64,000 bases of DNA from Planctomyces sp. SH-PL14 (GTDB taxonomy: Bacteria > Planctomycetota > Planctomycetia > Planctomycetales > Planctomycetaceae), in contig NZ_CP011270.1 of the NCBI RefSeq assembly GCF_001610835.1, positions 5,164,001 through 5,228,000 of the forward strand. Reading direction: 5' to 3'. Shown one piece after another: positions 9,393 through 19,484 of the stretch. How positions within the stretch are numbered: the stretch's first letter is position 1; each line of letters opens with the position of its first letter. The notes beneath the pieces were generated by a model. The model searched no databases. It saw only the letters and a list, made by a program, of their open reading frames with translations, and was not told where the DNA came from. The position numbers and the translations under genes are program-made.

Positions 9393-10946
9393 ATGGGAAC
9401 CGAGGTCAATCTCCGAGAACTGGCCCTCGAACGGACCGAACGCCGACCTGTGGCCGGCCAGCGCGGGAAGAGCGCCTGGGTGTCGCGGTATGCGATACCC
9501 GGAACGATCCTGGCGGCATTCGCGCTCCTGATTGGCTGGGCGACGCGCGACTCATTCACGACGCGTCGGCCGGTCACGGTGACGCCGGTCATCGTGAGCC
9601 GGGCCGAAATCCAGCAGTCTGGAACGCCGCTGTTCCAGGCGGCGGGATGGATCGAGCCTCGGCCGACGCCGATCAACGTCGCGGCCATGACCGAAGGGGT
9701 CGTCCAGGAGCTGCGGGTCGTCGGCGGACAGGCAGTCAATGCCGGAGAAGCGATCGCACAGCTCATCGACACGGATGCCCAGTACTCCGTTAAGGAGGCG
9801 CAGACGGCCCTGCTCCTTCGTGAGGCGGAGCTGAAGGGAGTTCAGGCGGAACTCCGGGCGGCCCAATCGCGGCGGGAGAAGCCGGTTCACCTCCACGCAC
9901 AGCTTGCCGAGGCAGAGTCGCTTCAAGCGAAGGCCCAGACGGAGCTCGCGAAGCTTCCGTTTCAGATCCGGGCAACTGCCGCCCGGCTGGAGTTTGCCAA
10001 GAACAACTTTGAGGGGAAGCAGTCGGCCGGAACTGCCGTCACCGGCCGCATCGTGCAGCAGGCGGAAAGTGAGTATCTCGCTCTCGAAGCGGAAGCGGCG
10101 GAACTCGAACGCCGGAAGCCGAGCTTGGAGCTGGAAGTCGAGACGCTCAAGAAGAAGACCGCAGCCCTCGGCGAACAACTCCGGCTGCTGGTGGAGGAGA
10201 CGCGCCAGGTGGAGGAGGCGGAGGCCAAGGAGGCGGGGGGCAAGGCCGCCGTGGAACAGGCCCGGCTGAAGGTTGAGCGTGCCCGGCTGGCGCTCGACCG
10301 GACGACGATCCGCAGCCCGATCTCGGGGGTGATCCTCCAAGTAGTCGCCCACCCCGGGTCGCGGGTCATGGGGCTCGACAGCAACGCGACGATCAGTTCC
10401 AGCACTGTCGTAACGATGTACGACCCAACCCAGCTCCAGATCCGGGCGGATGTCCGGCTGGAGGATGTTCCACTCGTCGAGACTGGACAGCCCGTCGAGA
10501 TCACGACTGCTTCGTCGAAAGAGACGATTCGAGGGACCGTTCTCCGGCCAACCTCGACGGCGAACGTGCAGAAGAACACCCTCGAAGTGAAGGTCGCCAT
10601 CGACAATCCGCCGGCCGCTCTCCGTCCGGAGATGCTCGTGTCGACGACGTTCCTGGCGCCGGAACGGGCAGCGGAGGTAAACGAATCGCCTGGCGAGACC
10701 GAACGGCTTCTTGTTCCGAAGGACCTCGTCGATCGTAGCGGGAGCCGGCCCGCCGTCTGGGTCGTCGATCCGAGTGGCCTGGCTCGTCAGAAAGGAGTGA
10801 CGCTCGGAAAGGCGAGTACGCCGACCCTTGTCGAGATCGCCGAGGGGCTGAATGTCACAGACAAGCTGATCGTGGACGGCCGCGAAGGGTTACGAGAGCG
10901 AGATCCGGTCACGATCAGCGGTGAAACATCCGGCCCGGGGCTATGA
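9393..10946 (+). CDS. Efflux periplasmic adaptor (HlyD/MacA-type membrane fusion protein)
   Basis: The 517-residue adaptor should bridge the inner-membrane permease to an outer component. It has one N-terminal membrane anchor ([16 protein letters not shown]). Next comes a lipoyl-type half ([23 protein letters not shown]), then a very long alpha-helical hairpin rich in Ala/Glu/Arg (about residues 130-300), and the second lipoyl half with [15 protein letters not shown] beta-barrel and membrane-proximal region follow ([18 protein letters not shown] onward). At over 150 residues the coiled-coil hairpin is longer than in MacA. TTG at 9378, behind AGGA, is an alternative start adding five residues. 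The ABC ATPase gene follows 61 bases after its stop. Confidence 0.88.
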   Translation: MGTEVNLRELALERTERRPVAGQRGKSAWVSRYAIPGTILAAFALLIGWATRDSFTTRRPVTVTPVIVSRAEIQQSGTPLFQAAGWIEPRPTPINVAAMTEGVVQELRVVGGQAVNAGEAIAQLIDTDAQYSVKEAQTALLLREAELKGVQAELRAAQSRREKPVHLHAQLAEAESLQAKAQTELAKLPFQIRATAARLEFAKNNFEGKQSAGTAVTGRIVQQAESEYLALEAEAAELERRKPSLELEVETLKKKTAALGEQLRLLVEETRQVEEAEAKEAGGKAAVEQARLKVERARLALDRTTIRSPISGVILQVVAHPGSRVMGLDSNATISSSTVVTMYDPTQLQIRADVRLEDVPLVETGQPVEITTASSKETIRGTVLRPTSTANVQKNTLEVKVAIDNPPAALRPEMLVSTTFLAPERAAEVNESPGETERLLVPKDLVDRSGSRPAVWVVDPSGLARQKGVTLGKASTPTLVEIAEGLNVTDKLIVDGREGLRERDPVTISGETSGPGL

Positions 10947-11007
10947 GCCGCGACAGCGAATCGCGACGTCGTTCACAAGATCGCGCCCAAGCGCAGAGGA
11001 GATCAGC

Positions 11008-11727
11008 ATGCCACTCGTCGAGATCCGCAATCTCACTAAACAGTTCCGCAAAGGGGATGAAGTTCTCACCCCCTTGAATGATGTCAGTCTGGACGTCGAG
11101 GCGGGAGACTTCGTTTCGATGATGGGACCAAGCGGAACCGGAAAGAGTACCTTGCTCAACATGGTGAGCGGGATCGACCGCCCCAACTCCGGGTCGATCA
11201 CGGTCGACGGCGTGGAGATCACACGGCTCTCCCGGGGAGCCCTCGCTGACTGGCGGGCGGCGAACCTCGGATACATTTTCCAGACGCACAATCTTGTTCC
11301 TGTTCTCACGGCCTTTGAGAACATCGAGCTGCCGATCCTCCTGCTTCCGCTGACGGCTGGCGAACGCCGCCGGCGTGTTGAAATTGCACTCGAAGCGGTT
11401 GGTCTGTCTGACAGGGCGGACCACTACCCCAGGCAGCTCTCCGGAGGACAGGAGCAACGCGTCGGGATCGCACGGGCCATCGTGGCTCATCCGAAAGTCG
11501 TCGTCGCTGACGAACCGACGGGAAGTCTCGACGCCGAGACAAGCAAACAAATCCAGGTCCTCCTGCGACGTCTGAACGTCGAGCTGGGAATGACGCTGCT
11601 GATGGTGACGCACGACGACGAAGTGGCGGCGATCGGAACGAGGCAACTGCGGCTGGACCGCGGTCAGATCCAGGAAGCCGGGCGAACAACCGGACGTCCC
11701 GCTTCGCTCGCCGCCAGCCGAAATTGA
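11008..11727 (+). CDS. ABC transporter ATP-binding protein, MacB/LolD type
   Basis: The 239-residue ATPase drives the flanking MacB/FtsX permeases. Walker A is GPSGTGKST, the Q-loop is YIFQTHNL, the signature is [14 protein letters not shown], Walker B is [12 protein letters not shown] and the switch His lies in MVTHDDEVA. The short form with [10 protein letters not shown] after the Q-loop is typical of the LolD/MacB/FtsE group. The start is the ATG behind AGAGGAGATC; a GTG further upstream overlaps the adaptor gene and has no such signal. The next permease begins 13 bases after its stop, which indicates one operon. Confidence 0.93.
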   Translation: MPLVEIRNLTKQFRKGDEVLTPLNDVSLDVEAGDFVSMMGPSGTGKSTLLNMVSGIDRPNSGSITVDGVEITRLSRGALADWRAANLGYIFQTHNLVPVLTAFENIELPILLLPLTAGERRRRVEIALEAVGLSDRADHYPRQLSGGQEQRVGIARAIVAHPKVVVADEPTGSLDAETSKQIQVLLRRLNVELGMTLLMVTHDDEVAAIGTRQLRLDRGQIQEAGRTTGRPASLAASRN

Positions 11728-11740
11728 ACAGGAGATCGAC

Positions 11741-12883
11741 GTGTTTCGGTTTGCTCCCTATGTCATCAAGAGTCTTGTGGGACACGCCTCCCGCACGCTG
11801 CTGACCATCAGCGGGGCTGCGGTCGCCATTTTTGTATTCTGCTTCGTGGGAGCGGTGCAGGAAGGTTTGCAGCGGCTGACGTCCGACAAGGACGCGCAGC
11901 GTACGCTGATTGTGTTCCAAGAGAACCGCTTCTGCCCCACCAGCAGTCGCCTTCCGGAAGACTACGCCAAGACGATTCTTCAGGTCGACGGCGTGAAAGA
12001 GGTCATGCCGGTGCAGGTCTGGACGAACAATTGCCGGGCCAGTCTCGACATTATCGTCTTCAACGGCGTTCCGGCGACGCAGCTCCGCCAAGCGAGAGAC
12101 ATCGAGTTGATCGAAGGGGACTGGGGAACATTTGAATCACAGCGGGACGCAGCGGTCGTCGGCCGCAATGTCGCCCAACGCCGCCGTCTCCGGGTGGGGG
12201 ATCAATTCTCGATCGGCGAGATGAACGTGAAAGTGGCCGGGCTGTTCCGCTCCCACGTTCCCGCGGAAGAAAACCTGATTTACACGAGCCTCCCGTTCCT
12301 GCAGTACACAAAGGGGATGGACTCCGCCGGCCTTGTGACGATGCACGAGGTCCAGCTGACGGAGGAGGCCGATCCGGACGCGGTGGCGGCCGCGATCGAT
12401 GCCGCGCTCCGCTCCGGCCCGGTCGCCACCGCGACTCGCCGCAAAGGAGCGTTTCAAACGAGCACCCTATCGGACCTCGTCGACCTCATCGGCTTTGCCC
12501 ATTGGCTAGGTTACGCTAGCGTCGGCCTCGTTCTGGCACTCGTCGCAACGACGACGATCATGTCCGTCCAGGACCGCGTGAAAGAACATGCCGTTCTCCA
12601 GACTCTCGGCGTTCGGCCCGGCCGCATCTTTCGGCTGATCCTGGTGGAGAGCCTGCTCCTTTGTGTCTTGGGAGGGACAATCGGAACCGGAGCGGCAATG
12701 GGCGTTCTGGGATGGAGCGGCTTGGCGATTGGGGCGGAGGGGGTCACGATCGCCTTTCGGCCATCTCTTTTGCTCGCCTGCTCGTCCTTGATTGTGGCCA
12801 CAGCTGTAGGTCTTGCCGCAGGCGTTCTCCCGGCGATCCAGGCAAGCAGAACGAGTATCGTCGAGGCGCTTCGTGAGGCGTAG
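11741..12883 (+). CDS. ABC transporter permease, MacB/FtsX type (second)
   Basis: A 380-residue permease starting at GTG, preceded by AGGAGA. It has the same layout as the permease at 7562: an N-terminal helix (about 20-40), a periplasmic domain (45-255), then three helices with the cytoplasmic loop [20 protein letters not shown]-like segment ([17 protein letters not shown]) and the closing [20 protein letters not shown]. The two permeases differ strongly in their periplasmic domains; this one carries an [10 protein letters not shown] segment and an NNCRASL segment. They probably form a heterodimer served by the single ATPase at 11008, instead of the MacB homodimer. Confidence 0.87.
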   Translation: MFRFAPYVIKSLVGHASRTLLTISGAAVAIFVFCFVGAVQEGLQRLTSDKDAQRTLIVFQENRFCPTSSRLPEDYAKTILQVDGVKEVMPVQVWTNNCRASLDIIVFNGVPATQLRQARDIELIEGDWGTFESQRDAAVVGRNVAQRRRLRVGDQFSIGEMNVKVAGLFRSHVPAEENLIYTSLPFLQYTKGMDSAGLVTMHEVQLTEEADPDAVAAAIDAALRSGPVATATRRKGAFQTSTLSDLVDLIGFAHWLGYASVGLVLALVATTTIMSVQDRVKEHAVLQTLGVRPGRIFRLILVESLLLCVLGGTIGTGAAMGVLGWSGLAIGAEGVTIAFRPSLLLACSSLIVATAVGLAAGVLPAIQASRTSIVEALREA

Positions 12884-12996
12884 TTCGTCGCGGCGAAGCT
12901 CGAAGAACTGCGACGTCTCTGCGAGACGATCTGCGGATATCGCTGGACTGTGGAACTGTCAGTTGTCGAAGGACCGAAGAGTCTGGTTCGCAGCGA

Positions 12997-13575
12997 CTAG
13001 GTCTTCTTCAGAACTCCCGCCGCCACAGCGGCCTTCTCGATCGCCCTCTCGACTCGCTTTCGGACGGCCTCCTCTGTCGCCCCAGCCGATGCCGCCAGTT
13101 CATTCCAATCAGCACCGTTCATTCGTCTCTCGATGAGGGAGCGGTCGGCGTCGGAACAGTGCGTGTAGACTCGCTCAACGAGCTCCTGCATCTCAAGGAT
13201 CCGCTCGACGTGATCAGTCGACTCCTGCAGTGAGGCCAGCAACTCGTCACCGCCCAGTTCCGTACGCCGGGCGTCCCGCTTTTTGGCGTGTTGAAGAGCC
13301 ACTGCGTCATAGATTCGATTCTGTGCAATCTGCAGGAGCAGTGCTCTGAGCTTGGCGGGATCTGAGATATCGAGCTCATCCGAATCGAGAGAGCGGAAGA
13401 ATCGGGCGAGAACGGACTGACAGATATCCAATGAGTCGACGAACCGCCGGACCGAGCTCGACGTCATCCGAAAGCGAATGAATCGACGGAGCTCAGGCTC
13501 GTAGTCTCGAACAAGCGACGTACACGCGTCTTCATCGCCCGTGCGGATTCGCTCGATCAAGTTGGCCAGATCCAT
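12997..13575 (-). CDS. ECF-type RNA polymerase sigma factor (sigma-70 family)
   Basis: A 192-residue protein. The ATG at 13575 follows AGGAAGAG, and the open frame upstream of it shows no protein-like sequence. Region 2 is recognisable as LVRDYEPELRRFIRFRM, then DSLDICQSVLARFFRSL and KLRALLLQIAQNRIYDAV. Region 4 is a helix-turn-helix near the end (ADWNELAASAGATEEAVRKRVERAI). The D(I/V)CQSVLxRFF motif in region 2 is characteristic of the large planctomycete ECF groups, which are often tied to Ser/Thr kinase signalling. No anti-sigma gene is adjacent. The divergent neighbour at 13827 may be a target, and kinases lie within 10 kb. Confidence 0.85.
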   Translation of the reverse strand: MDLANLIERIRTGDEDACTSLVRDYEPELRRFIRFRMTSSSVRRFVDSLDICQSVLARFFRSLDSDELDISDPAKLRALLLQIAQNRIYDAVALQHAKKRDARRTELGGDELLASLQESTDHVERILEMQELVERVYTHCSDADRSLIERRMNGADWNELAASAGATEEAVRKRVERAIEKAAVAAGVLKKT

Positions 13576-13826
13576 CGCTCTTCCTGGAGGCTGTCCGACT
13601 GGCCGACGTTGGAAGGCCACGGATTGGGTGATAATGCCGTCACTCGACGATTGCAAATGCGCTGACGACCGCAGGCGAACGGGCGAGGTTCCAGGGGAAA
13701 AAACTCCAGAAAGTGTGTCCGGGCCGAGAAGGACCGCCGTTTGGATTGGCAGAACAGACATCCATGCGGGCTGCCACAGATCGATGTCCGATCCCCTCCG
13801 TCCGCAATCCAATCTGGAGAAGAGTG

Positions 13827-14129
13827 ATGAAAGGTCTGCTGAAACTGATGGTCCTGTCCGTCGTCACCGTTGTGCCCGCGGTGTGGCCGAGCAACGCTCA
13901 GGCCGGGCTCTGTGGTCCGCTGACGGTTGAGAACCGGTCGAATGAATGCGTGAAAATCTTCTTCAACAACGGCTACGTCGGCACCGTTCACGAAGGCGGG
14001 ACGATGACATTCCAGATGGAAGACCATCAGGATGCGACGACGATCAAGGCCATCTGCGAGGACGGTGATCAGGTAGCCCGCGTGCACTTTCACGGCTTGC
14101 GAAACCAGTACCGGATGGTGATCCCGTAA
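13827..14129 (+). CDS. Small exported protein sharing a domain with the gene at 15061
   Basis: A 100-residue protein. The ATG at 13827 sits behind GGAGAAGAG and opens a signal peptide (ending NAQAG). The mature 70 residues align across their whole length with the C-terminal domain of the protein at 15061-15795. Shared positions include (T/R)VxNxSxxC(V/L)(K/R)IF, then (Y/F)VGxVHxG, then a (F/A)-C-E-(D/E)-G stretch and a late FHG. Two Cys and several His residues are conserved between the pair. No named family was recognised. It is divergent from the ECF sigma gene and closely followed by a strong terminator. Confidence 0.7.
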   Translation: MKGLLKLMVLSVVTVVPAVWPSNAQAGLCGPLTVENRSNECVKIFFNNGYVGTVHEGGTMTFQMEDHQDATTIKAICEDGDQVARVHFHGLRNQYRMVIP

Positions 14130-14155
14130 CGGACGACGAAACTCTCAAGTCTTTG

Positions 14156-14192
14156 AAGGGGCGAGTTGGAGATCCAGCTCGCCCCTTTCTTC
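14156..14192 (+). terminator. Rho-independent terminator after the small exported gene
   Basis: Arms AAGGGGCGAG (14156-14165) and CTCGCCCCTT (14178-14187) pair perfectly. The intervening bases TTGGA/TCCAG can prolong the stem, and TTTCTT overlaps and follows the end. Confidence 0.75.
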
Positions 14193-14348
14193 GCGCGCCG
14201 AGCGAACCTTCAGACGTTTCGAAAATCCGCAGATTTCTTGTCCGGCCCCAGCGTCATCCCCGTTTTCATTGGCAGAACGCAACTCATACGGTAGTCCAGT
14301 CAGCCTGATGTTCAGGTCGCACAAGACTGCCTGTCCTGGAGAAGACTC

Positions 14349-14672
14349 GTGAAGACTCGCATTCTTGCCACTCTGTTTTCCATCGCCTTTGTGCTCCCCG
14401 CTGGCCTCGCCAACTCCGCGGAAGCGGGGCACGGTCATTTCCACGGCAGTATTCCCCAGAGCGGGTATTACGGGGGAGGCTACACCGCACCGATCTACCA
14501 CGGCCCTTCGGTTCACTACGATCGCGTCTTTCACCCGACCTACACCCATTGGACTCCGAGTGGCGGAGTGCACTCCCACGGCCACTACGACGCAGTTCCG
14601 CACTACACTCCGGGACACGTTGACACGGTCCACAACGGCCACATCCACGGCAACCCCTGGTATCACCACTAG
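14349..14672 (+). CDS. Small exported His/Gly/Tyr-rich protein
   Basis: A 107-residue protein starting at GTG, with GGAGAAG upstream at good spacing. The signal peptide is about residues 1-26 (ending NSAEA). The mature chain is about one fifth histidine, spread as GHGHFHG, then YHGPSVHYD, then HSHGHYD, and ends HGNPWYHH. This resembles the His-rich exported proteins at 579 and 1516, although the sequences are low complexity and homology cannot be claimed. A metal-buffering role is inferred from composition. Confidence 0.68.
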   Translation: MKTRILATLFSIAFVLPAGLANSAEAGHGHFHGSIPQSGYYGGGYTAPIYHGPSVHYDRVFHPTYTHWTPSGGVHSHGHYDAVPHYTPGHVDTVHNGHIHGNPWYHH

Positions 14673-14706
14673 GAACTTGTCGAGTCTGTGATCATTCAAG
14701 AAGGAG

Positions 14707-14743
14707 GCCTCCCCAGAGCTTGTTGGGGAGGCTTTTCTTTTTT
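14707..14743 (+). terminator. Strong Rho-independent terminator
   Basis: GCCTCCCC (14707-14714) pairs with GGGGAGGC (14725-14732) around a 10-base loop, followed by TTTTCTTTTTT. It lies 35 bases after the stop of the His-rich gene. Confidence 0.88.
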
Positions 14744-14970
14744 CTGGGGCATTCGAACGGAATCGCCCTGTTAACAGCGGCGGCTCGGCCCCGGTCGTTC
14801 AGCTTACACCGACACCAAGCCAACGGCCGGCGTGAACGGAACACCGTAAAGACAGACTGAAGTCGCTTGAGATGAGCTGACGAAGACGGGGTCCTCGCGC
14901 TCCACCGAATGATCTCGGCTCACACACTCAATGATCGTGGGTAGGTCATCTCGGACAGATCAGCAAAGAC
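14744..14970. other. Intergenic region between convergent terminators
   Basis: No gene, repeat or recognisable RNA was seen between the terminator at 14707 and the hairpin at 14971. Confidence 0.4.
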
Positions 14971-15006
14971 AAAGAGCCTTGGCAACCGGGGTCACCAAGG
15001 CTCTTT
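14971..15006 (-). terminator. Terminator-like hairpin for the minus-strand gene at 15061
   Basis: Arms AAAGAGCCTTGG (14971-14982) and CCAAGGCTCTTT (14995-15006) form a perfect 12-bp stem with a 12-base loop. Read on the minus strand, it lies about 55 bases beyond the stop of the gene and its stem ends in CTCTTTGTCTTTG, a loose T-rich tail. It can act in both directions. Confidence 0.65.
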
Positions 15007-15060
15007 TGAACGCGGAAGCAGATGCACATTGCCACTCCGCCGGCTGAACTCCGAGATTGA

Positions 15061-15795
15061 TCAGTCGGAAATGTGCCAAGTCAGGAAGTGGCTGTGCCCA
15101 TGAAATTCGCTGCACGTCACCAGTTCGCCACCTTCTTCGCAGAAGGCTTCGAGGTGATTGTGGTGTCCATGCGCATGGGCGTGGAGATGCCCTGTCTGTC
15201 CTGCATGGACCTCGCCAACAAATTGACCATCGATGAAGATGCGCAGGCAGTGGCTTGAGTGATTGATCACTCGAAGTGTTCCAAAAATCTCTCGGGTCGA
15301 CTCACCCGAGTCAGAAGCCGCCTTGCTCTCCTCTTCGTCTTTCGCGGCGGTGGCAGCCAACTTGGACAAATCGGACTTCAGGGCACTGTCGGATACGATC
15401 GCTGCGACGGCCTGAAGCTCCGCTGACAGGTTTCGGCGCTTCGTGAGCTCGATGGCTTCCTTCCGAATTTCGTCAGCGGTCACTTCCGCCTTCTTTCCCG
15501 AGACCTTCTCTGCAACGGCCAGGCTTTCCGCCGCGAGCGCGAGGTCGACCGGATCCGGTGACGTCCGTGCGTCATGGATTCGCACGCCGAGGCCGCTCAG
15601 ATAGTCAAACGGAACTCCGAGGGCCTGCCGAAAATTCACGGTGCACGCCCTGGCGCAACACTTCTTGCCCTCCTTGGACAACTTGCATTGCACTTCCTTC
15701 GCCGCCTCTTCGGGCTTCTTCGCGTCGTCGGCGAACGCCCGAACAGACAGGAGTGCCACCAGCGACAACAGCGCAGACCACTTCCTTCCAGACAT
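15061..15795 (-). CDS. Exported protein with C-terminal Cys/His-rich domain
   Basis: A 244-residue protein. The ATG at 15795 follows GAGGAGAC and opens a signal peptide ending RAFAD. A segment near 38-55 contains four Cys (VQCKLSKEGKKCCARACTV), followed by a helical, charged middle region rich in Ala, Lys and Glu. The last 70 residues (from GTLRVINHSSHCLRIFI) are homologous to the whole mature protein at 13827, with an extra His-rich insertion (HLHAHAHGHHNH). It therefore looks like a longer relative that gained a Cys-rich head and metal-binding histidines. The function is unknown; an envelope metal-binding role is possible. Confidence 0.7.
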   Translation of the reverse strand: MSGRKWSALLSLVALLSVRAFADDAKKPEEAAKEVQCKLSKEGKKCCARACTVNFRQALGVPFDYLSGLGVRIHDARTSPDPVDLALAAESLAVAEKVSGKKAEVTADEIRKEAIELTKRRNLSAELQAVAAIVSDSALKSDLSKLAATAAKDEEESKAASDSGESTREIFGTLRVINHSSHCLRIFIDGQFVGEVHAGQTGHLHAHAHGHHNHLEAFCEEGGELVTCSEFHGHSHFLTWHISD

Positions 15796-15944
15796 GACAC
15801 GTCTCCTCAAATTGGCCTCGAAGCATCAAAAACAAACGATTCCCCGCGACTGCAGCACGACTGCCTTCGCCAGGAGATGGCCACAATACGGCCCCAGCCG
15901 GCGCATCACTCCGGCAAACGAGAGCGCGCGCCCTCAAACTCCAG

Positions 15945-18900
15945 CTAACGGTTGCCCGTCAAAACAGTCTCGCGGACCGGAGTTGATGGTTGAGCATCTG
16001 TCGAGCGGAAAACGACAACACCCTCGGGAAGCCGGAATGGGAATTGATCCACAATCCGGGCACCGGCCTCGCCTTCGGACGAACGCGCGTCCAACGCGTC
16101 TTCCGTCTCCGACCGATCGAGTCCGACACGCATTGCGGTAACGGCTTGCTGGCCGTCTGATCCAATACGGCGAACTTCATCTCGCCACAGCCCAACGACA
16201 GGAGTCCCGTCAATGGCTGCGACCGAGAGTTCCTTGAACACTTCGCGAGGAAGGCTCAGACGGTCCTTGCTCCGCGCGGCGGCCTGAATCGCTTCGACGT
16301 TGATGCTCGGGTCGAGCGGATACACGGAACTGGTCGACCCTGGGATGTCCAGGAAGACGTAGCTGGCTGGAGAGGCGCTGTAGACGACCAGAGAGATCAC
16401 TTTCTCGGATGGTTTGCGATGAGTCTCACCCGTCATCGACTCACAGGCAATCTCGAGAAGCTGTTTGCTGTTGGTCGGTTTGAGAGCGACGAGCGAATGA
16501 ACGGCGCAGTCGAAGTACGGCCTGGCAAACTGCAGAGACTCCTGGCGGCCGCGCCGCGCCGATCGGCAGTAGCCAAGAAGACGCTCGATATCGTTTCGCC
16601 GCGTGAGCTGGAATTCTCGCAGACGCTGTTCCTGCAACTCTGCCAACGGCTGGTCAAGCTCCTCGATCATCGTTCGGAGGCAGAACAGAGCTGCCTCGAT
16701 TTCATCGCGGGTCAGCGACCGATCCAGCCGTTCTTCGTCCAGGTAACGATCGAGAATCGCTCGCAGCTCGGCAGCCTGATCAGCGATCTGCTTCTCGCAG
16801 TCCGAGGGGGCGGTACCGACCGGATGGTTCGCCACGGCCATCAGCAGTTCCGCCAGCCGCGCGCAGATTGCGACGTCCTTCTCTCCGATCCGATTCAAAT
16901 GTTCGCGGTTGGCGGCAACCGCCTGTGTGTTCGTCTGCTTAGCCAAAGCCTCAGCCGACTTCGGCTGTTCCACGACGTTGCCCTCTTCCTTCGTCGATAG
17001 GAAGTCCTTTGATGGGGCCGTTGGGTTTCCAGCGGCCGACGTCTGGGCGGCGGTGGCCAGAGCGAGCTCTTGCTTCGCAAGCCGCAACTGCTCCTCTGCA
17101 ATCGGTGGATCGAAGGCGGCGGATCCCGGAATCAGCAGGCTGAGCGCGTACTTGTACCTCAGCCGCGTCTGGAACCGCGGACGGAGCTCCGCAGGCAGGT
17201 AACTGCACGTCCGCAGGGCACGCCGGTAGTCGTCGGCCGCCTCGGACGGGTCGATCGGGTAACTGAAGAGGTTGCAGTCGCCAATCCGCTCCTGCGTATT
17301 CACCAGTCGTTCCACCAGCCGATTCTTCGTCTGACGGTAGTTCGACTCTCGGCTCTCGCTGGTGCGGATGTTCTGAAAGAGGTCCACGATCTTGCCGTAA
17401 AGCGATCGATACTGACTCAGCGCAACGTCCCGTTCTCCGAGGAACCGCGTCGCCATCGCTTTGCCATGAAGGTTGTGAAAGTAGAGGATTTCCTTCTCAC
17501 GGTTGACGATGCCTCCGAGTCCGGCTCGATCGTTCAAAGCCTGAAGAATCTCGGACGAGCTATCAAAGTCCTTGACAGCCTTGGTGAACTTGCATGAGCT
17601 CATCCTGAGCCAGGCTCGGCGGTGATAGAAGGCGGCGCTGATTGGCATCTCGCCCCGGGGATCGACGCTCTGAATGCTCGCCTTCGCCAGTTCCAGTTGC
17701 TCCTCGGCCGCTCCTTCTCGCCCCTGCCGCTGAAGGGCTTCGGCATGGCGGCAGAACACAAAGGTCTTAAACGAAGCCGGCGTCTTGTCTGCGCCGAACA
17801 CGGAGTTGGCTTGAGCGAAGTGGCGACAGGCCGCGTCGTAGTCTCGCGAGACGTCCAGGGCGAACCAGCCGTGGTCGGCGTGGCACATCGCCTGCATGGC
17901 CTGCATGTGGATCGTTGTCTTGGCCTCCTCGCGATATTTCTCGATGGCTCGTGCGTAGGCCTTGTCCGCGGCCACAGGATCCTTCCGCAAGGCATGCTGC
18001 AGTACCGCGAGAAAGTGGAAATCGACGGCTTCGAGGGCTGAGGATGGCTGTTGGGCTACGGAATCCGCCGCCTCTGCGAGTGCATTGAGGGATGCCACGA
18101 TCTCGCCGGCCTTAGACTTCCATTGTTCATCGCTCGTTGCCCGCAGTTTCTCCATGTGTTCGAGGCGCCGCCGAACCTTGTCGTTCGACGGCGAGTGCTC
18201 ACGCGCCTCGCGCATCCGGTTCAATGCTTTGCTTGCGGCCTGTTCGATCTCATCAACGGAGATCATCTCCTGGCCGGCGCTGCGCGTCGTCTCGGTCTCC
18301 TTCAGGATCTCGAAACGCAGGCCGGGATGAAACCAGGGGGACTCGTCGAACCACCAGTTTCCGAAGGTGCCGGGCACCATCGCGATCATGCACTTTCGAA
18401 TCTCTTCCGAGGGGACCCCCGGCTCCGGAAGCTTGCCCCGCACTGTGAAATGAAACTCCCCCAGCGAGTCATTGATCCAACCGCATGAGGGGGCCTGATT
18501 GGAGGACAGGCTGGCATCCAGGTAAATCTTCATACCCTGGAACAGGTACGTCGCCTTGAAGGACTTCTGGTCACCGACCAGATTGGCGCGGTCGCGGAGC
18601 GCCTTGAGCAGTGCCGATGTGAAAGGAGAGTGCCCCTCGCCACCTTCCGCACGGGCGGAATCGGCCGCGTTTTGGAGGGCGTGGCTGGCCACAATTGCCT
18701 GGAAACCCGACGCCTTGAAAGCCGACGGATCATGGGCGCCTTGATCAGAGCCGTCGTTGCGCCAATCACGTCCAAACAACGCACCGGAGGCACAGGAGTC
18801 CAAAACAAGGAGCTTGTGCCGCGCCTTGGACTTCGACAGCTGTTTGACCAGCTGCTCCATGCCGATCGTCGTATGTTCTTCAGGCTGTCGGTTGACGCAC

Positions 18901-19484
18901 GTAACGTCATAAGGCAGCAACGCGCCCTGGGTATTCTGCCGGCCCGACTTCAACAGGACTCCGTGTCCACTGAAGTAGAAAAGGACGCAATCGTCTTCCG
19001 CCGCTTCCTCGGCCTTGGCGATCTCGTGCCAGATCGCCCGTTCGGTCGCAGCTTCGCCGACAAGCAAGGTCAAATCATCGGGCTGAAATCCGAAGTGGGC
19101 TTTCAAAACCTCGGCGACTTCTTTTGCGTCATTCTCGGCATTCCGCAACGGCACCACTCCATCACCCTGGTCGGGGCGGCCCGCATAGTTGATGCCGATG
19201 ATGACTGCTCGCCGAGTGCGATACTCCACCGGAGAGGTCTGGCCGTGGAACGTCATTCCCCGGACGCCCTGCTCGGCTGACTCAATCGGCTTGGTCTCAG
19301 CGCTTTGCGCACTGGACGAAGGCTCCGAAAATGTCTCCTCTGGAAGCGAGGCCCCAGGGCTTGGGTTGACGGCGGCTTCGTCGCGCACCTGCGGAGTCGC
19401 CCCTGCATCACTGGCGTCCTGACCGAAGACGACGGTACGTCCCATCAGAATCAGGCCGATCGTCAACAACACGCGAAGTACCAT
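15945..19484 (-). CDS. Exported caspase-family (peptidase C14) protein with TPR-like region
   Basis: This 1179-residue protein starts with a signal peptide (about 1-21). A caspase p20 domain spans about 90-330: RRAVIIGINYAG, then NAENDAKEVAEVL. The catalytic His is in YFSGHG (H174) and the catalytic Cys in LDSCASGAL (C231). Both dyad residues are intact, so protease activity is plausible; bacterial members usually cut after basic residues. About 450-800 is helical with repeated A/L-rich pairs that resemble TPRs, and the last 300 residues are not recognised. It is followed on the same strand (toward higher coordinates, upstream) by a second caspase-family gene, and two membrane kinases lie beyond that. 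It may be exported to the periplasm-like space. Confidence 0.87.
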   Translation of the reverse strand: MVLRVLLTIGLILMGRTVVFGQDASDAGATPQVRDEAAVNPSPGASLPEETFSEPSSSAQSAETKPIESAEQGVRGMTFHGQTSPVEYRTRRAVIIGINYAGRPDQGDGVVPLRNAENDAKEVAEVLKAHFGFQPDDLTLLVGEAATERAIWHEIAKAEEAAEDDCVLFYFSGHGVLLKSGRQNTQGALLPYDVTCVNRQPEEHTTIGMEQLVKQLSKSKARHKLLVLDSCASGALFGRDWRNDGSDQGAHDPSAFKASGFQAIVASHALQNAADSARAEGGEGHSPFTSALLKALRDRANLVGDQKSFKATYLFQGMKIYLDASLSSNQAPSCGWINDSLGEFHFTVRGKLPEPGVPSEEIRKCMIAMVPGTFGNWWFDESPWFHPGLRFEILKETETTRSAGQEMISVDEIEQAASKALNRMREAREHSPSNDKVRRRLEHMEKLRATSDEQWKSKAGEIVASLNALAEAADSVAQQPSSALEAVDFHFLAVLQHALRKDPVAADKAYARAIEKYREEAKTTIHMQAMQAMCHADHGWFALDVSRDYDAACRHFAQANSVFGADKTPASFKTFVFCRHAEALQRQGREGAAEEQLELAKASIQSVDPRGEMPISAAFYHRRAWLRMSSCKFTKAVKDFDSSSEILQALNDRAGLGGIVNREKEILYFHNLHGKAMATRFLGERDVALSQYRSLYGKIVDLFQNIRTSESRESNYRQTKNRLVERLVNTQERIGDCNLFSYPIDPSEAADDYRRALRTCSYLPAELRPRFQTRLRYKYALSLLIPGSAAFDPPIAEEQLRLAKQELALATAAQTSAAGNPTAPSKDFLSTKEEGNVVEQPKSAEALAKQTNTQAVAANREHLNRIGEKDVAICARLAELLMAVANHPVGTAPSDCEKQIADQAAELRAILDRYLDEERLDRSLTRDEIEAALFCLRTMIEELDQPLAELQEQRLREFQLTRRNDIERLLGYCRSARRGRQESLQFARPYFDCAVHSLVALKPTNSKQLLEIACESMTGETHRKPSEKVISLVVYSASPASYVFLDIPGSTSSVYPLDPSINVEAIQAAARSKDRLSLPREVFKELSVAAIDGTPVVGLWRDEVRRIGSDGQQAVTAMRVGLDRSETEDALDARSSEGEAGARIVDQFPFRLPEGVVVFRSTDAQPSTPVRETVLTGNR

